In this document: positions 7,941-16,698 of the stretch, one piece after another | Layout of the letters: the number at the start of each line of letters is the position of its first letter | How positions within the stretch are numbered: the first letter of the stretch is position 1 | From: RBG-16-57-9 sp964462185 | Lineage (GTDB): Archaea; Thermoproteota; Bathyarchaeia; TCS64 | Reading direction: 5' to 3' | DNA: 64,000 nucleotides | Assembly (NCBI GenBank): GCA_964462185.1 | Contig: CAYWWV010000001.1 | Location: 67,801-131,800 of the forward strand | Notes under the pieces: model-generated | The model's input: only the letters and a program-made list of their open reading frames with translations | Told to the model about the DNA's origin: nothing | Databases searched by the model: none | Program-made: the position numbers and the translations under genes

Positions 7941-8315
7941 ATGAAGGGGTTAGGTGGTTGGATCCAATCCGCGGATTGGAAGAGCGAGAAACACGTCCCC
8001 GTAATAACAGCACCCGAGAAGGTGCCTGCGGGGGAGGTGGTTGAAGTCGAGGTCCAGGTGGGGAAGGAGATACCCCACCCCAACACAGTGGAGCACCACA
8101 TAAGGTGGATACAGCTCTACTTCAAGGCCCACAAGGGAAAGTTTGCCTTCGATTTGGGAAGGATCAACTTCAACAGCCATGATGAGGGGCCTGTGGCCAC
8201 TGAGAGCTTTGGGGTATTCAAGTTCAAGGCCAAGGAATCGGGTACCCTAACAGCGGTTTCATACTGTAACATACATGGACTGTGGGAAAGCAGCTGGGAG
8301 CTACAGGTGGAGTAA
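7941..8315 (+). CDS. sor: Superoxide reductase (neelaredoxin type)
   Basis: Reduces superoxide to hydrogen peroxide without making oxygen, a typical defence of anaerobes. The 124 residues contain the whole non-heme iron centre: the EKHVPVI block (active-site Lys/Glu region plus first His ligand, about residue 17), HPNTVEHHIRWI (two His ligands, near 48-55) and YCNIHGLWES (Cys and His ligands, near 112). The N-terminal desulforedoxin iron domain is absent, so it is the single-iron type. It is divergent from the M28 gene; TTTTTTAACC about 30 bases upstream of the ATG could be its TATA element. Electron donor (rubredoxin) is not nearby. Confidence 0.95.
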   Translation: MKGLGGWIQSADWKSEKHVPVITAPEKVPAGEVVEVEVQVGKEIPHPNTVEHHIRWIQLYFKAHKGKFAFDLGRINFNSHDEGPVATESFGVFKFKAKESGTLTAVSYCNIHGLWESSWELQVE

Positions 8316-8324
8316 GGGGTTTAT

Positions 8325-8401
8325 TGGTGGGACCGCCCGGATTTGAACCGGGGATCGCGCGGACCCGAACCGCGAATCTTACCAAGCTTGACCACGGTCC
8401 C
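8325..8401 (-). tRNA. tRNA-Pro (CGG)
   Basis: Reading the minus strand, the acceptor GGGACCG pairs with CGGTCCC; the anticodon stem CGCGG/CCGCG carries the loop TTCGGGT, giving anticodon CGG (codon CCG). The T arm is CCCGG-TTCAAAT-CCGGG and CCA is encoded in the gene. No intron is present at the usual 37/38 site. It lies between superoxide reductase and the PhoU-like regulator, converging on the former. Confidence 0.95.
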
Positions 8402-8438
8402 CCAGTGTATTCTCACCTCTCGGCTTTGTCTAAAAAGA

Positions 8439-9497
8439 TTACTCTGGCCGGGTCTCCGTAACGACGTCTTTGACCATAAGGTTCAAAACAGCCTCAGCGA
8501 TGTCAGACCCATAATCAGCCGTCCTTATTAGGCTCTCCACGCTCAGTCTGAGAACGGATACTTCGTCGGGGGTGGCGTGCTTCACCAGGGTTTGAATGGT
8601 CTCAACACCCCTATACTGGGTTTCTTGGGCTCTGTTGAGCACTGCGTCCGCCATCATATAGTCCTCGTTGAACAACGCCTTCATCGCATCCTCGAATATT
8701 CCTAGGGCGAACTCGCTAAGGGACCTCAACTGAGTCATAAGCTCCTCATCCACATTGGTCAGAGTCAACTCCAGGTTGTTCATGGCTATGTTCACAGCGT
8801 GGTCGGCCATCCTCTCAACCGACTTGGTGATGAGCCTGTATGCCAGGCACTCCCGGGGAGAAGCCAAGCCTATGCTACGTAGAATCCTATCGTCCAAGAC
8901 GGCCTCGTTCAGCAGCCTGATTATATAGAGGTCGAATCGGTCCACATCGTTGTCCATTGCCACCACCTCCCGGGCCTGGTCCAGGTCGTTGTTTATGAGG
9001 CTTGACAAGGCCTCCCGGTGCATACTTGTGGCTATCATGCCCATCCTCCGCAGGGCGTCCTTCACCGATAGTTCTTTGTAGCTTAGAAGGACCTGCAGGG
9101 TTAGGTCCGATGGGATGTCTAGGAGGATCTCTGTTCCAACTAGTTTTCTACGGGTGAACTCTTTGAGGGTAACCCTTTTATCGCGCTCCAGTCGGCCTTC
9201 CAGGCTGCGGATCTTGATGATGTTGTATCCCATTAGGTAGGCGGAAACCATGCGTCTGACAATGGATTCTGGGGTGTCTTGGGTGGTCGAGGTTATCATC
9301 GCCTCCTTGGAGGAGCTGTTGGTTTCCCTGTCGTCAGGAAAAATTAGGAGGGAGAGGTCGTCTCTCTGAACTATTCTCAGAGTGCTGCCTTTTTCCACGC
9401 CTGTTCTCCGCACCCAGTTTCGTGGGAGTGAGATTATATAGGTGGAGCCTCCGGTGAGTTGGATCTTTCTTCTTTCCTCGTGGGAGAGCTTGGACAT
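8439..9497 (-). CDS. PhoU-like regulator with AbrB-type N-terminus
   Basis: A 352-residue archaeal phosphate-uptake regulator type protein. Residues about 8-50 form a SpoVT/AbrB-like swapped-hairpin DNA-binding domain (KIQLTGGSTYIISLPRNWVR.TGVEKGS), and two PhoU helical repeats follow at about 140-240 and 245-345, with the E/DxxxD metal-binding patterns VERMADHAVNIA and LIRTADYGSDIAEAV. Bacterial PhoU lacks the DNA-binding part, so this form likely regulates genes directly in response to phosphate status. No Pst transporter genes are nearby. Upstream (right side) is an AT-rich stretch and then a scaffold gap. Confidence 0.87.
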   Translation of the reverse strand: MSKLSHEERRKIQLTGGSTYIISLPRNWVRRTGVEKGSTLRIVQRDDLSLLIFPDDRETNSSSKEAMITSTTQDTPESIVRRMVSAYLMGYNIIKIRSLEGRLERDKRVTLKEFTRRKLVGTEILLDIPSDLTLQVLLSYKELSVKDALRRMGMIATSMHREALSSLINNDLDQAREVVAMDNDVDRFDLYIIRLLNEAVLDDRILRSIGLASPRECLAYRLITKSVERMADHAVNIAMNNLELTLTNVDEELMTQLRSLSEFALGIFEDAMKALFNEDYMMADAVLNRAQETQYRGVETIQTLVKHATPDEVSVLRLSVESLIRTADYGSDIAEAVLNLMVKDVVTETRPE

Positions 9498-9798
9498 TTG
9501 TTGGTGAAGCCTCTTTTGAGTTATATAAATTTAGAGGTTTTTATGTAATCGTTGTGGAAGATATATAGAGGNNNNNNNNNNNNNNNNNNNNNNNNNNNNN
9601 NNNNNNNNNNNNNNNNNNNNNNNNNNNNNNNNNNNNNNNNNNNNNNNNNNNNNNNNNNNNNNNNNNNNNNNTATTCGGTTTTGGGGCCAAGGAGTGTATC
9701 AGCGGGACTGGGTTCAACCCGCCTCCAGGCGGGTAATCTAAAAGATTCGACAAACACCCAGTCAAGGGTCCCCATGAGTTTTCTGAGGAGAAGGCACA
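9498..9798. other. Scaffold gap (9572-9671) and trpS upstream region
   Basis: The 100 N bases are an assembly placeholder. Left of it is the AT-rich upstream region of the PhoU-like gene, with TTATATAAATTTAGAGG as a likely promoter element. Right of it, 9672-9798 holds a perfect hairpin CCCGCCT-CC-AGGCGGG (9718-9733). Two forward frames read into stop codons shortly after the gap (9672 onwards), either of which could be the tail of a gene lost in the gap, but neither is recognisable. I see no other gene here. Confidence 0.6.
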
Positions 9799-10938
9799 AT
9801 GTCGGATAGGAAAGAGATGGTTGTAACCCCGTGGCAGGTCAGCGGGGACATAGACTATAACCGGTTGATAGACCAGTTCGGGGTCGAACCCATGACCCGT
9901 GAGTTGGAGGACCGCATAGCCAAGCATGCAGGATTCAAGCACCTGCAGCTGCGTAGAGGAGTATATATCAGCCACAGGGACCTTGACTGGTGGTTGGGGG
10001 AGTTCGAGAAGGGGAACCGTGTGGGGCTCTACACGGGGAGGGGGCCCTCAGGCCACGTACACCTGGGCCACTTGCTGCCTTGGTTCTTCTGTAAATACCT
10101 CCAAGACGCCTTCAACGCAGAACTATACTTTCAGATGACTGACGACGAGAAGTTTCTCCACCGGCCAGATTTGACCTTGGAGGAGGCCGTTGCTTTCACC
10201 TACGATAATGCCTTGGATGTGATTGCTTGTGGTTTGGACCCGGAAAAGACGCATATTTTCAGCGATGTGGACCACATCCACCACCTCTACAGGCTGGGGG
10301 TGAAGGTTGCCAAGAGGATTACCTTCAGCACGGTGAGGGCGGTCTTCGGCTTTGACAACAGTGTGAACATTGGGGCCATTTGGCACCCTGCGTTGCAGAT
10401 GATGGTCTGCTTCCTCCAATCGGAGAGGGAGGGGGAGAACATTCCCTGTTTGATACCCGCGGCCATAGACCAGGACCCCTATTGGAGGGTGGCCAGGGAT
10501 GTGGCCGACAAGATGGGCTACTATAAGCCGGCTCAGATCCACGCCAAGTTCCTCCCAGGGCTGGGGGAGGGCGGGAAGATGAGCGCAAGCCAGCCCGACT
10601 CGGCCATATTCACGGTGGACCCCCCGGAGGTGGCCAAGAGGAAGGTGATGATGGCCTTCACCGGGGGACGGGACACGGTGGAGGAGCAGAGAAAGCTAGG
10701 CGGAAGACCCCAGGTCTGCAACATCTACGCCTACTACTATTTCCTGTTTGAGGAAGAGGACAAAGCCTTGGTGGATCGGGAGCACGCGTGTAGGTCGGGA
10801 GAGCTTCTCTGCGGGGAGTGCAAGCAGGAGCTGGCTAGGCGGGTTGCCGTCTTCCTGAGAGACTTCCAGGCTAGGCGTAGGGAGGCGCGGGACCATTTGG
10901 ACGACTTCCTGTTGGAGCCGGTGGCCAGAAAACGTTAA
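9799..10938 (+). CDS. trpS: Tryptophanyl-tRNA synthetase
   Basis: Class Ic aminoacyl-tRNA synthetase charging tRNA-Trp. The 379 residues have the HIGH-type motif SGHVHLGHLLPW (about residue 84-95) and the KMSKS equivalent GGKMSASQPDS (about 255-265), with the TDDEKFL and IPAAIDQDPYWR segments typical of archaeal/eukaryal TrpRS. The N-terminal extension (about 1-60, VTPWQVSGDIDYNRLIDQFG) is the archaeal/eukaryal form. Length is normal. The start is ATG at 9799. The carboxypeptidase gene follows 31 bases later, so the two could share a transcript. Confidence 0.96.
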   Translation: MSDRKEMVVTPWQVSGDIDYNRLIDQFGVEPMTRELEDRIAKHAGFKHLQLRRGVYISHRDLDWWLGEFEKGNRVGLYTGRGPSGHVHLGHLLPWFFCKYLQDAFNAELYFQMTDDEKFLHRPDLTLEEAVAFTYDNALDVIACGLDPEKTHIFSDVDHIHHLYRLGVKVAKRITFSTVRAVFGFDNSVNIGAIWHPALQMMVCFLQSEREGENIPCLIPAAIDQDPYWRVARDVADKMGYYKPAQIHAKFLPGLGEGGKMSASQPDSAIFTVDPPEVAKRKVMMAFTGGRDTVEEQRKLGGRPQVCNIYAYYYFLFEEEDKALVDREHACRSGELLCGECKQELARRVAVFLRDFQARRREARDHLDDFLLEPVARKR

Positions 10939-10969
10939 ACCCCCTACCCCCAGGTTTCTCTTGGATGCC

Positions 10970-12496
10970 ATGGAGGATTTGAAGAAGAGTTACAGTAGGC
11001 TCTTGGAGCGGGCCAAGGACCTTTTGGTGCTGCAGAGCGCGGGCATGATTCTCCACTGGGATATGGAGACCAAGATGCCGCCTAAAGGCGTGGAGCTGAG
11101 GAGCCAGCAGTTGGCCTTGCTGCAGAGAATAGCCCACCAGATGTTGACCAGCCCCGAGACTGATAAGGCCATCAAGGAGGTGGAGAAGCACCCAGGGTTT
11201 GAGGGGTTGGGGGAGGTGGAGAGGAGGAATGTCTACCTGGCCCGTAAGGCGTATGAGGAGGCCACCAGGCTGCCGGAGGACCTGGTGGTGGAGATCGCGA
11301 GGCAGAGCGCTGTGGGGGTCAATGTTTGGAAGAGGGCTAAGGCCAAGAGCGACTGGTCTCTCTTCGAGCCCGAGTTGGAGAAGATCAAGGCCTTGATGGA
11401 GAGGAAGGGGGAGCTTCTAATGGAGGTGAAGGGCACTGGCGACGTCTACGATGCTTTGATCGATGACTATGAGCCTCGGATGCGGGCGGAACAGATTGCC
11501 AGGGTTTTCGAAGGGATGCGGAGGGGGCTTCAAAGGGTTATGGATTGGGTTTTGTCCCAGGGCCAGCCCGATGTGGGTTTCCTCTCAACCCCTGTGCCCG
11601 TGGAGATCCAGGAAAGAATTGGGGAGAAGCTGGCCGAGTTTATGTTGTACGATGTGAAGTCGGAGGAGGCGGGGGGGAGGATCGACACCACCGAGCACCC
11701 TTTCACCGTTGGCTATTACACAGATGTGAGGATTACCACCAAGTACCACGAGGACCGGGTTCTAAGCAGCATATACAGCATACTTCACGAGGGGGGGCAC
11801 GCCCTTTACGAGCAGGGGTTGCCCTTGGAGTGGATGTACCAGCCGGTGGGGTCTAGCGCCAGCTACGGTATCCACGAATCTATGAGCCGGTTTGTGGAGA
11901 ACCTGGTGGGGAAGAGCCCTGAGTTCTGGGAGTTCTTCCTCCCCGTTTTCCAGGGGTTGACGGGGGATCGCTTCAAGGATGTGGATGTGGGTCTGATGGC
12001 TAGGGCGGCGAACCTGGTGACCCCCAGCAAGATCAGGATAGAGGCCGATGAGGTCACCTACGGGCTACACATCGTCATCAGGTTTGAGATTGAGAGGGCC
12101 CTGTTCTCGGGTGGCGTGGAGGTGGGGGAGCTTCCCCAGGTGTGGAACGATAAGTACGAGGAGTATCTGGGGGTGGAGGTGGAGAACGATGCTGAGGGTG
12201 TGCTCCAGGACACCCATTGGTCTGGGGGGAGCTTCGGCTACTTCCCCAGCTACGCCTTGGGCAACATCTACGACGGTATGTGGCTGGAGAAGCTGAACAG
12301 GGATTTGCCTGGTTGGAGAGGCGAGGTGGCCCAAGGGGTTTTCCAACCGGTGAAAGAGTGGTTGACTGATAACGTCTACCGTTATGGTAACCTCTACGAC
12401 CCCGAGGACTTGGTGAGGAGGGTTACGGGCAAGGGCTTGGAGGTGGCCCCCTTCATCAACTACCTGGAGGAGAAGTTTAACAGGCTCTACAGCTGA
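10970..12496 (+). CDS. M32 metallocarboxypeptidase (Taq/Pfu type)
   Basis: A zinc carboxypeptidase of family M32 that removes C-terminal residues from peptides. The HExxH zinc motif is in SILHEGGHALYEQG (about residues 274-287), and the downstream Glu ligand region reads GIHESMSRFVENLVG. The C-terminal segments LGNIYDGMW and INYLEEKF match the family. Length of 508 residues is normal (about 500). Two in-frame starts exist, TTG at 10961 and ATG at 10970; the ATG is preferred. The protein is mostly helical and presumably cytosolic. It follows trpS closely. Confidence 0.93.
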   Translation: MEDLKKSYSRLLERAKDLLVLQSAGMILHWDMETKMPPKGVELRSQQLALLQRIAHQMLTSPETDKAIKEVEKHPGFEGLGEVERRNVYLARKAYEEATRLPEDLVVEIARQSAVGVNVWKRAKAKSDWSLFEPELEKIKALMERKGELLMEVKGTGDVYDALIDDYEPRMRAEQIARVFEGMRRGLQRVMDWVLSQGQPDVGFLSTPVPVEIQERIGEKLAEFMLYDVKSEEAGGRIDTTEHPFTVGYYTDVRITTKYHEDRVLSSIYSILHEGGHALYEQGLPLEWMYQPVGSSASYGIHESMSRFVENLVGKSPEFWEFFLPVFQGLTGDRFKDVDVGLMARAANLVTPSKIRIEADEVTYGLHIVIRFEIERALFSGGVEVGELPQVWNDKYEEYLGVEVENDAEGVLQDTHWSGGSFGYFPSYALGNIYDGMWLEKLNRDLPGWRGEVAQGVFQPVKEWLTDNVYRYGNLYDPEDLVRRVTGKGLEVAPFINYLEEKFNRLYS

Positions 12497-12575
12497 GCCC
12501 CCTATCCTAGCGCCTTGAGGTTTTACCTCTCCCTAATATTATACGTATATTAACAGGGGTTGGTCAAGTCTCATC

Positions 12576-12932
12576 GTGAAGTACGCCCACACCAGGTTTC
12601 GATGGGAGGCAAACCTGGACATGGACGCCCTTGAGGAGAGGGTGTCCAGAGAGTTCCAGGTTAGTCGGAGGGAATACCCTGGGTCTGAGGAGGAGATAGC
12701 ATTATTCAAGAACGAGAGGACGGAGCTGGTTGTGAAGGCCGATAGGCTGGTGGCCCATATGAATGCCAGGCGCGCCAACTTGACCCAGGTAGAGGAGGGG
12801 GCCTTCACTGCTCGGGACATGGCCTTGAGGGCGCTGGTCTTCGAGCACTATCCCCATAGCCGTCCCTCGCCCTTCCCCTGGAGTTTCAGCGTTGAGCCCA
12901 AGTTCCAGGCGGAGAACGGGGAAGAGGGCTAG
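12576..12932 (+). CDS. Unknown 118-residue protein
   Basis: I do not recognise this protein. It starts with GTG at 12576, is moderately charged, has no membrane segment or cysteine, and begins with a strand-rich stretch (KYAHTRFRWEANL) followed by a helical, Glu/Arg-rich middle and a Pro-rich end (HSRPSPFPWSF). ATATTATACGTATATTAA at about 12536-12553 gives a convincing TATA region 25-30 bases upstream of the start, which supports a real, possibly leaderless gene. It lies 50 bases before Taw1 on the same strand, so a link to tRNA modification is conceivable but unproven. Confidence 0.6.
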   Translation: MKYAHTRFRWEANLDMDALEERVSREFQVSRREYPGSEEEIALFKNERTELVVKADRLVAHMNARRANLTQVEEGAFTARDMALRALVFEHYPHSRPSPFPWSFSVEPKFQAENGEEG

Positions 12933-12982
12933 CCACTCAAACCAATTGCTTCATATTTCTCGGGAGCGGTGGTTTCCCCGGG

Positions 12983-13945
12983 ATGGTGCTCCCAGACGCT
13001 TTGAGGGCAAGCTACTTCAAGCAGAAATACCGTTTTGCGGGGAGGCACAGCGCCGTCAAGCTCTGCCACTGGTTGAGGAGGAGCCTGAACACTGGGGGCG
13101 CCGAGCAGTGTTACAAGAACAGGTTTTTCGGGGTGCCGAGCCACAGGTGTCTCCAGATGACCCCCAGCCTGGGGAGGTGCACACAGAGGTGTGTGTTCTG
13201 TTGGAGGGCCACCCCCGAGACGCTGGGAGTGGGTTGGGAGCAGACCCAGCCGGTGGATGCCCCCGACCCCCCCAGTAAGATTGTGGATGGTTGTTTGGAG
13301 GAGCAGAGGGGGCTCTTATCGGGGTTTGGGGGGAACCCCAGGGTGGACCCTGGGATGCTGGAGGAGGCCTTAAACCCGGTGCACGCGGCCATCAGCTTGG
13401 AGGGGGAGCCCACACTCTACCCGCTACTGGGGGAACTGGTGGAGGAATTCCTCGGTAGAGGCTTTAAAACCGTCTTCATAGTGTCCAATGGCACCCGCCC
13501 CGGGGTGTTGTCAGGGCTGAGACGCGAGCCCAGCCAGCTGTATATCAGCGCCTGCGCCCCCGATGAGGAGACCTACAGGAGGACCTGCAGGCCCATGGTG
13601 GGGGATGGCTGGGCGCGGCTGTTGGAGACCCTGGAGTATTTGGAGTCCTTCAGCTGCCCCACGGTCCTAAGGCACACGGTGCTCCCCAAAGCCAACATGT
13701 GCAACGTAGAGGGATACGCCAGGCTCGCGGAGCTGGGGAACCCCACCTATATCGAGGTGAAGGCAGCCATGAGTGTGGGCTCGGCGCGGGCTCGCTTCGG
13801 TTACGAGGAGATGGCACGGTTCCCGGAGGTTATGGAGTTCGCGGAGAGGCTGGCCAAGGAGTCCGGGTACCAGTTGTTGGACAGCCACTGGCCCAGCAGC
13901 GTTGTCCTCCTGGGGAGGGTGGAGAAGCCGAAACGGTTTTACTAA
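12983..13945 (+). CDS. taw1: tRNA 4-demethylwyosine synthase Taw1 (TYW1)
   Basis: Radical SAM enzyme that condenses N1-methylguanosine-37 of tRNA-Phe with two carbons of pyruvate to form the tricyclic 4-demethylwyosine. The 320 residues carry GVPSHRCLQMTPS and the cluster motif CTQRCVFCWR (about residues 61-70), plus cysteines near the N-terminus (LCHWLRR, QCYKNRFFG) that match the second cluster of Taw1. SLEGEPTLYP corresponds to the GEP SAM-contact motif. No flavodoxin domain is present, as expected in archaea. Start ATG at 12983. Other wyosine genes are not adjacent. Confidence 0.95.
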   Translation: MVLPDALRASYFKQKYRFAGRHSAVKLCHWLRRSLNTGGAEQCYKNRFFGVPSHRCLQMTPSLGRCTQRCVFCWRATPETLGVGWEQTQPVDAPDPPSKIVDGCLEEQRGLLSGFGGNPRVDPGMLEEALNPVHAAISLEGEPTLYPLLGELVEEFLGRGFKTVFIVSNGTRPGVLSGLRREPSQLYISACAPDEETYRRTCRPMVGDGWARLLETLEYLESFSCPTVLRHTVLPKANMCNVEGYARLAELGNPTYIEVKAAMSVGSARARFGYEEMARFPEVMEFAERLAKESGYQLLDSHWPSSVVLLGRVEKPKRFY

Positions 13946-13979
13946 TCGTTAATAAGCCTCAAACAATATTTGGTTTCTT

Positions 13980-14456
13980 ATGATTGAAAAGATAGGTGTT
14001 AAGACCCTCATAGAGGAGCCTGTGGCCTATAAGGCCTTGGAGCCTGGGGAGGATGAAACGGCGGAGGCGGCTCGGTTCAGCGGGTTCCTCTACCGGATGG
14101 GTGCTGGGCCTCGGGACCCCCAGATGGTGGTCTACTATGGGCCCCCGGGGGAGGGGGATACGCGGAAGGAGGTTCTTATCCCCATAGAGAACCCTGTTGA
14201 GGGGGTTGATTGGAGGATGATGCCTGCCCTCAGGGTGGCCTTCCTGGTTTACATTGGGGCCCAGAAGTCGGTGGACCACTATTACCGCGAGCTTGAGGGA
14301 TATATCGAGGGTAGGGGGTTGAAGAGGGGGGAGGCCTTCTACTCCATCGAGGCCATATACCAGCCGGATGAGTTTAACCTGAGTGTGGGGAGCTTAATCG
14401 ACGAGGACACGCCCGAGTATTGGCGTAACGAGTTGATGATCCCCGTGGAGGAGTAA
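13980..14456 (+). CDS. GyrI-like / effector-binding domain protein
   Basis: A 158-residue stand-alone small-molecule-binding domain of the GyrI-like (AraC effector-binding) type. The N-terminal strand IGVKTLIEEPVAYKAL, the central YYGPPGEGDTRKEVLIPIE and the end RNELMIPVEE match the duplicated SHS2-like fold of this family. No DNA-binding domain is attached. The ligand is unknown. The start ATG at 13980 sits 34 bases after Taw1, with TTAATAAGCC and AATATTTGG in between as possible promoter. It is followed by tRNA-Gly. Confidence 0.72.
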   Translation: MIEKIGVKTLIEEPVAYKALEPGEDETAEAARFSGFLYRMGAGPRDPQMVVYYGPPGEGDTRKEVLIPIENPVEGVDWRMMPALRVAFLVYIGAQKSVDHYYRELEGYIEGRGLKRGEAFYSIEAIYQPDEFNLSVGSLIDEDTPEYWRNELMIPVEE

Positions 14457-14490
14457 ACTCTTTAACCAGGCTCTGTTTGAGTCTTTTTGC

Positions 14491-14564
14491 GCGTTCGTGG
14501 TATAGTGGTAGAATATTGGCCTTCCAAGCCAAAGACCCGGGTTCGAATCCCGGCGAACGCACCA
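14491..14564 (+). tRNA. tRNA-Gly (TCC)
   Basis: Acceptor GCGTTCG pairs with CGAACGC; the anticodon stem TTGGC/GCCAA has loop CTTCCAA, giving anticodon TCC (codon GGA). The T arm is CCCGG-GTTCGAAT-CCCGG and CCA is encoded. The scaffold gap begins three bases after the 3' end. Confidence 0.95.
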
Positions 14565-14667
14565 AAANNNNNNNNNNNNNNNNNNNNNNNNNNNNNNNNN
14601 NNNNNNNNNNNNNNNNNNNNNNNNNNNNNNNNNNNNNNNNNNNNNNNNNNNNNNNNNNNNNNNNNNN

Positions 14668-15177
14668 AAATTTGTTGACCAGCATCTCCTCCTCGATCCT
14701 GGAGATCACGACGTAGCCGGGGATGGCGGCCCAGGGGAGGAGGGTGAACCAGCGTCGCCAGACCAGGGTCACACCTATTATCATGAGGAAGTAGGCGAGG
14801 TATGAGGGGTGACGCACCAAGCCGTAGGGGCCCCAGGTTATGAGTTTGTGGTTGCTGCCCATGCTCCAGGAGGTGGCGTAGCGTCCACGGGTCTCCACAC
14901 TCCAGGCGTGGAGGATGCAGCCGGCGTCAAAGCCTGCTAGCCCCAGCGCTGTTAAAGCGTCGAGGGATACCTTGACTGATCCCGTTACATCTCCCGCGAT
15001 CAATGCTAGGGCTTCCGCAAACATTGCGAGAGAGCCTGCCCCCGCCAAGAGGGGCCAAAGGCTCATGGGGAACCCAGGGGAAGGGGGTTGGCTGGGTTCC
15101 TTGTGCATGAGGGTGTTTCGTAGGCTAACGCCCCAGAAAACCAGGAGCCCCAAGGCGAGAGGGATAGCTATCCCCAT
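14668..15177 (-). CDS. ICMT-family membrane methyltransferase, 3' end missing
   Basis: A membrane protein of the isoprenylcysteine carboxyl methyltransferase (ICMT) family, cut at its C-terminus by the scaffold gap at 14568-14667. About 170 residues remain. Several membrane spans are visible (about residues 2-20, 40-62, 70-88, and two near 130-160). The family signature GPYGLVRHPSYLAYFLMIIG, followed by ISRIEEEMLVNKF, marks the SAM-binding region. The substrate is unknown; archaeal members may methylate small molecules or lipids. The frame that continues beyond the gap through the tRNA-Gly gene is not part of this protein. Start near 15177. Confidence 0.8.
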
Positions 15178-15312
15178 TAGGTCATCTCTATTAGCTGGGT
15201 TAATAGGTATTCCGTGGGTTCACCGTACTAGCCCTCTTGATGGAGCTGGGTCTATTCAGGGTAAGACGCTGGGCCCTGTTGTGGGTTTTATGTGTTGGAG
15301 CCTGCCTGACTC

Positions 15313-16434
15313 TCAGGACATGTGAACCTGGATGCGCTCGGGGTCCAACGTGAAGTTGTAGCCGGCTACTCTAAGCTCCTCCAGGCTGAGCCTGAGCCAC
15401 TCTCCGAAGGCCCTTGGGCCGGTGTTGTCTGGATCCATGGTGGAGGGGTCCAAGCCCTGTTCCACACATTTCTTGCACAGAATACTCTTGGAGGCCCAGT
15501 AGTCCAGGGCGAAGGGGTCTGTGCAGGCCGCCAGGGTGTCGGCCCTGGTGGCGTGGCTGTAGGGGGTTCTAGGGCCGTCCCGGGGCCTGGCGTTCACGTA
15601 GACGGCGTCCATGAGGTTTAGGGTTGGGGTGCGGGTGCTGGCCATAAGGGTGCCCAATGCGCCCTTGGCTATGGCGGAGTGGATCCTGTGGCCTAGAGCC
15701 GCCGAGAGTTTGTCGCTGGGAACCCCCATATAGCTCTTCACAGCCCCCGTCACCCCGTAAATCATGTGGCTCTTCAAGACGGGGATGTTGATGAGCTTCA
15801 CCTTTTCAGGGTGGTATCTCTCGGTTTTAGGGTCGTAGACGCCGTGTTTGAAGCTCACCAGGGTTCCCAGGGCTGTGGTGAACTTGGGGTAGGAGACCAC
15901 GGTGCCGGTGCGGGCCACCAAGGCCGTCTCCACCACATACCCATCCTCCAAGTCCCCCTCGGCGTATTCTCCCACAGCGTTCTCCGTTATCCTATCCCAC
16001 AGGTATGAGGAGACGCCTCGGTCCTGGAACCGGTTCACCACCTTTTCGATGCTCTGGGAGCGGTCTTTGGCGTTGTTACGGGCGTAGGAGAAGCTGCCGC
16101 CCCTACCAGTCGCCCCGTATTGGGCCTGACCGTTGTCCACCACCACCAACTCTCCCCTCCACCCCTCCGGGTGTGCCAGCACAGCCTCTATGACCGAGGC
16201 CACCAGGTCCGTGTTGGTCCCACCCCTCTCATCCCACTGAGAATTCACCTTTAACAAGACAAGGTCCTCGGGGCCCAGCAACCCCTCGGGGCCCCAAGTT
16301 GGACCCTCCTTGGAGGAGCGGTAAAACTTCAAACCCCCCATAGCCATGGACTCTAAAAGCTTCTCGAAGCCCCAATCCTCAACCCCCTCCCCTTGGACGG
16401 CGAAGACCTGGGAGCCCTCCGACTCTCCCACCAT
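15313..16434 (-). CDS. DUF362 protein
   Basis: A DUF362-family protein of about 373 residues; members are of unknown function and are often found near iron-sulfur proteins. Family-like segments are VLLKVNSQWDERGGTNTDLV near the N-terminus, LINIPVLKSHMIYGVTGAVK in the middle and NLMDAVYVNARPRDGPR, where the conserved asparagine/lysine region lies. One CxxC (CKKC) occurs near the C-terminus. The frame extends 41 codons further upstream, but an amidohydrolase gene begins divergently at 16513 and a TATA-like AAATATAT lies near 16480, so the ATG at 16434 is the better start. This places the TATA about 45 bases upstream. Confidence 0.78.
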   Translation of the reverse strand: MVGESEGSQVFAVQGEGVEDWGFEKLLESMAMGGLKFYRSSKEGPTWGPEGLLGPEDLVLLKVNSQWDERGGTNTDLVASVIEAVLAHPEGWRGELVVVDNGQAQYGATGRGGSFSYARNNAKDRSQSIEKVVNRFQDRGVSSYLWDRITENAVGEYAEGDLEDGYVVETALVARTGTVVSYPKFTTALGTLVSFKHGVYDPKTERYHPEKVKLINIPVLKSHMIYGVTGAVKSYMGVPSDKLSAALGHRIHSAIAKGALGTLMASTRTPTLNLMDAVYVNARPRDGPRTPYSHATRADTLAACTDPFALDYWASKSILCKKCVEQGLDPSTMDPDNTGPRAFGEWLRLSLEELRVAGYNFTLDPERIQVHMS

Positions 16435-16478
16435 GGTTGGAAAGGGGGAGGAGGCCAAGAAAAACCTGTCCCATACGA

Positions 16479-16487
16479 TATATTTCA
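16479..16487. promoter_or_regulatory. Shared TATA-like element for divergent genes
   Basis: The AT-rich CGATATATTTC lies between the DUF362 gene (minus strand) and the amidohydrolase fragment (plus strand). It is about 28 bases before the amidohydrolase ATG at 16513, the spacing expected for a leaderless archaeal promoter, and about 45 bases from the DUF362 ATG at 16434. It is the only good TATA candidate in the region and could serve both directions. Confidence 0.4.
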
Positions 16488-16512
16488 GCCCCCCGCCTCT
16501 GAACCTGTTACC

Positions 16513-16598
16513 ATGTTGAGCAAGGTGGCCATACCCGTGGTGGACGCTCATTCCCACTACTTCAACGCTGAGACGCTGAAGAGCCTGCTAAAGCGGGG
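16513..16598 (+). CDS. Amidohydrolase, N-terminal fragment
   Basis: Only the first 28 codons survive before the scaffold gap (16599-16698). They read MLSKVAIPVVDAHSHYFN and continue to a hydrophilic helix. VVDAHSHYF is the N-terminal metal-binding HxH strand of amidohydrolase-superfamily enzymes such as the ACMSD-like decarboxylases (DxHxH). The remainder must lie in the gap, because no continuation is visible after 16698, which means the true gap is far longer than 100 bases or the join is wrong. The TATA-like element about 28 bases upstream supports the start. Confidence 0.65.
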
Positions 16599-16698
16599 NN
16601 NNNNNNNNNNNNNNNNNNNNNNNNNNNNNNNNNNNNNNNNNNNNNNNNNNNNNNNNNNNNNNNNNNNNNNNNNNNNNNNNNNNNNNNNNNNNNNNNNN

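Noticed and set aside
14374..14567. Continuation of the ICMT frame through the N run, tRNA-Gly and the GyrI-like gene
   Set aside because: The sequence is antisense to a clear tRNA and to a plus-strand gene; the methyltransferase is simply truncated by the gap.
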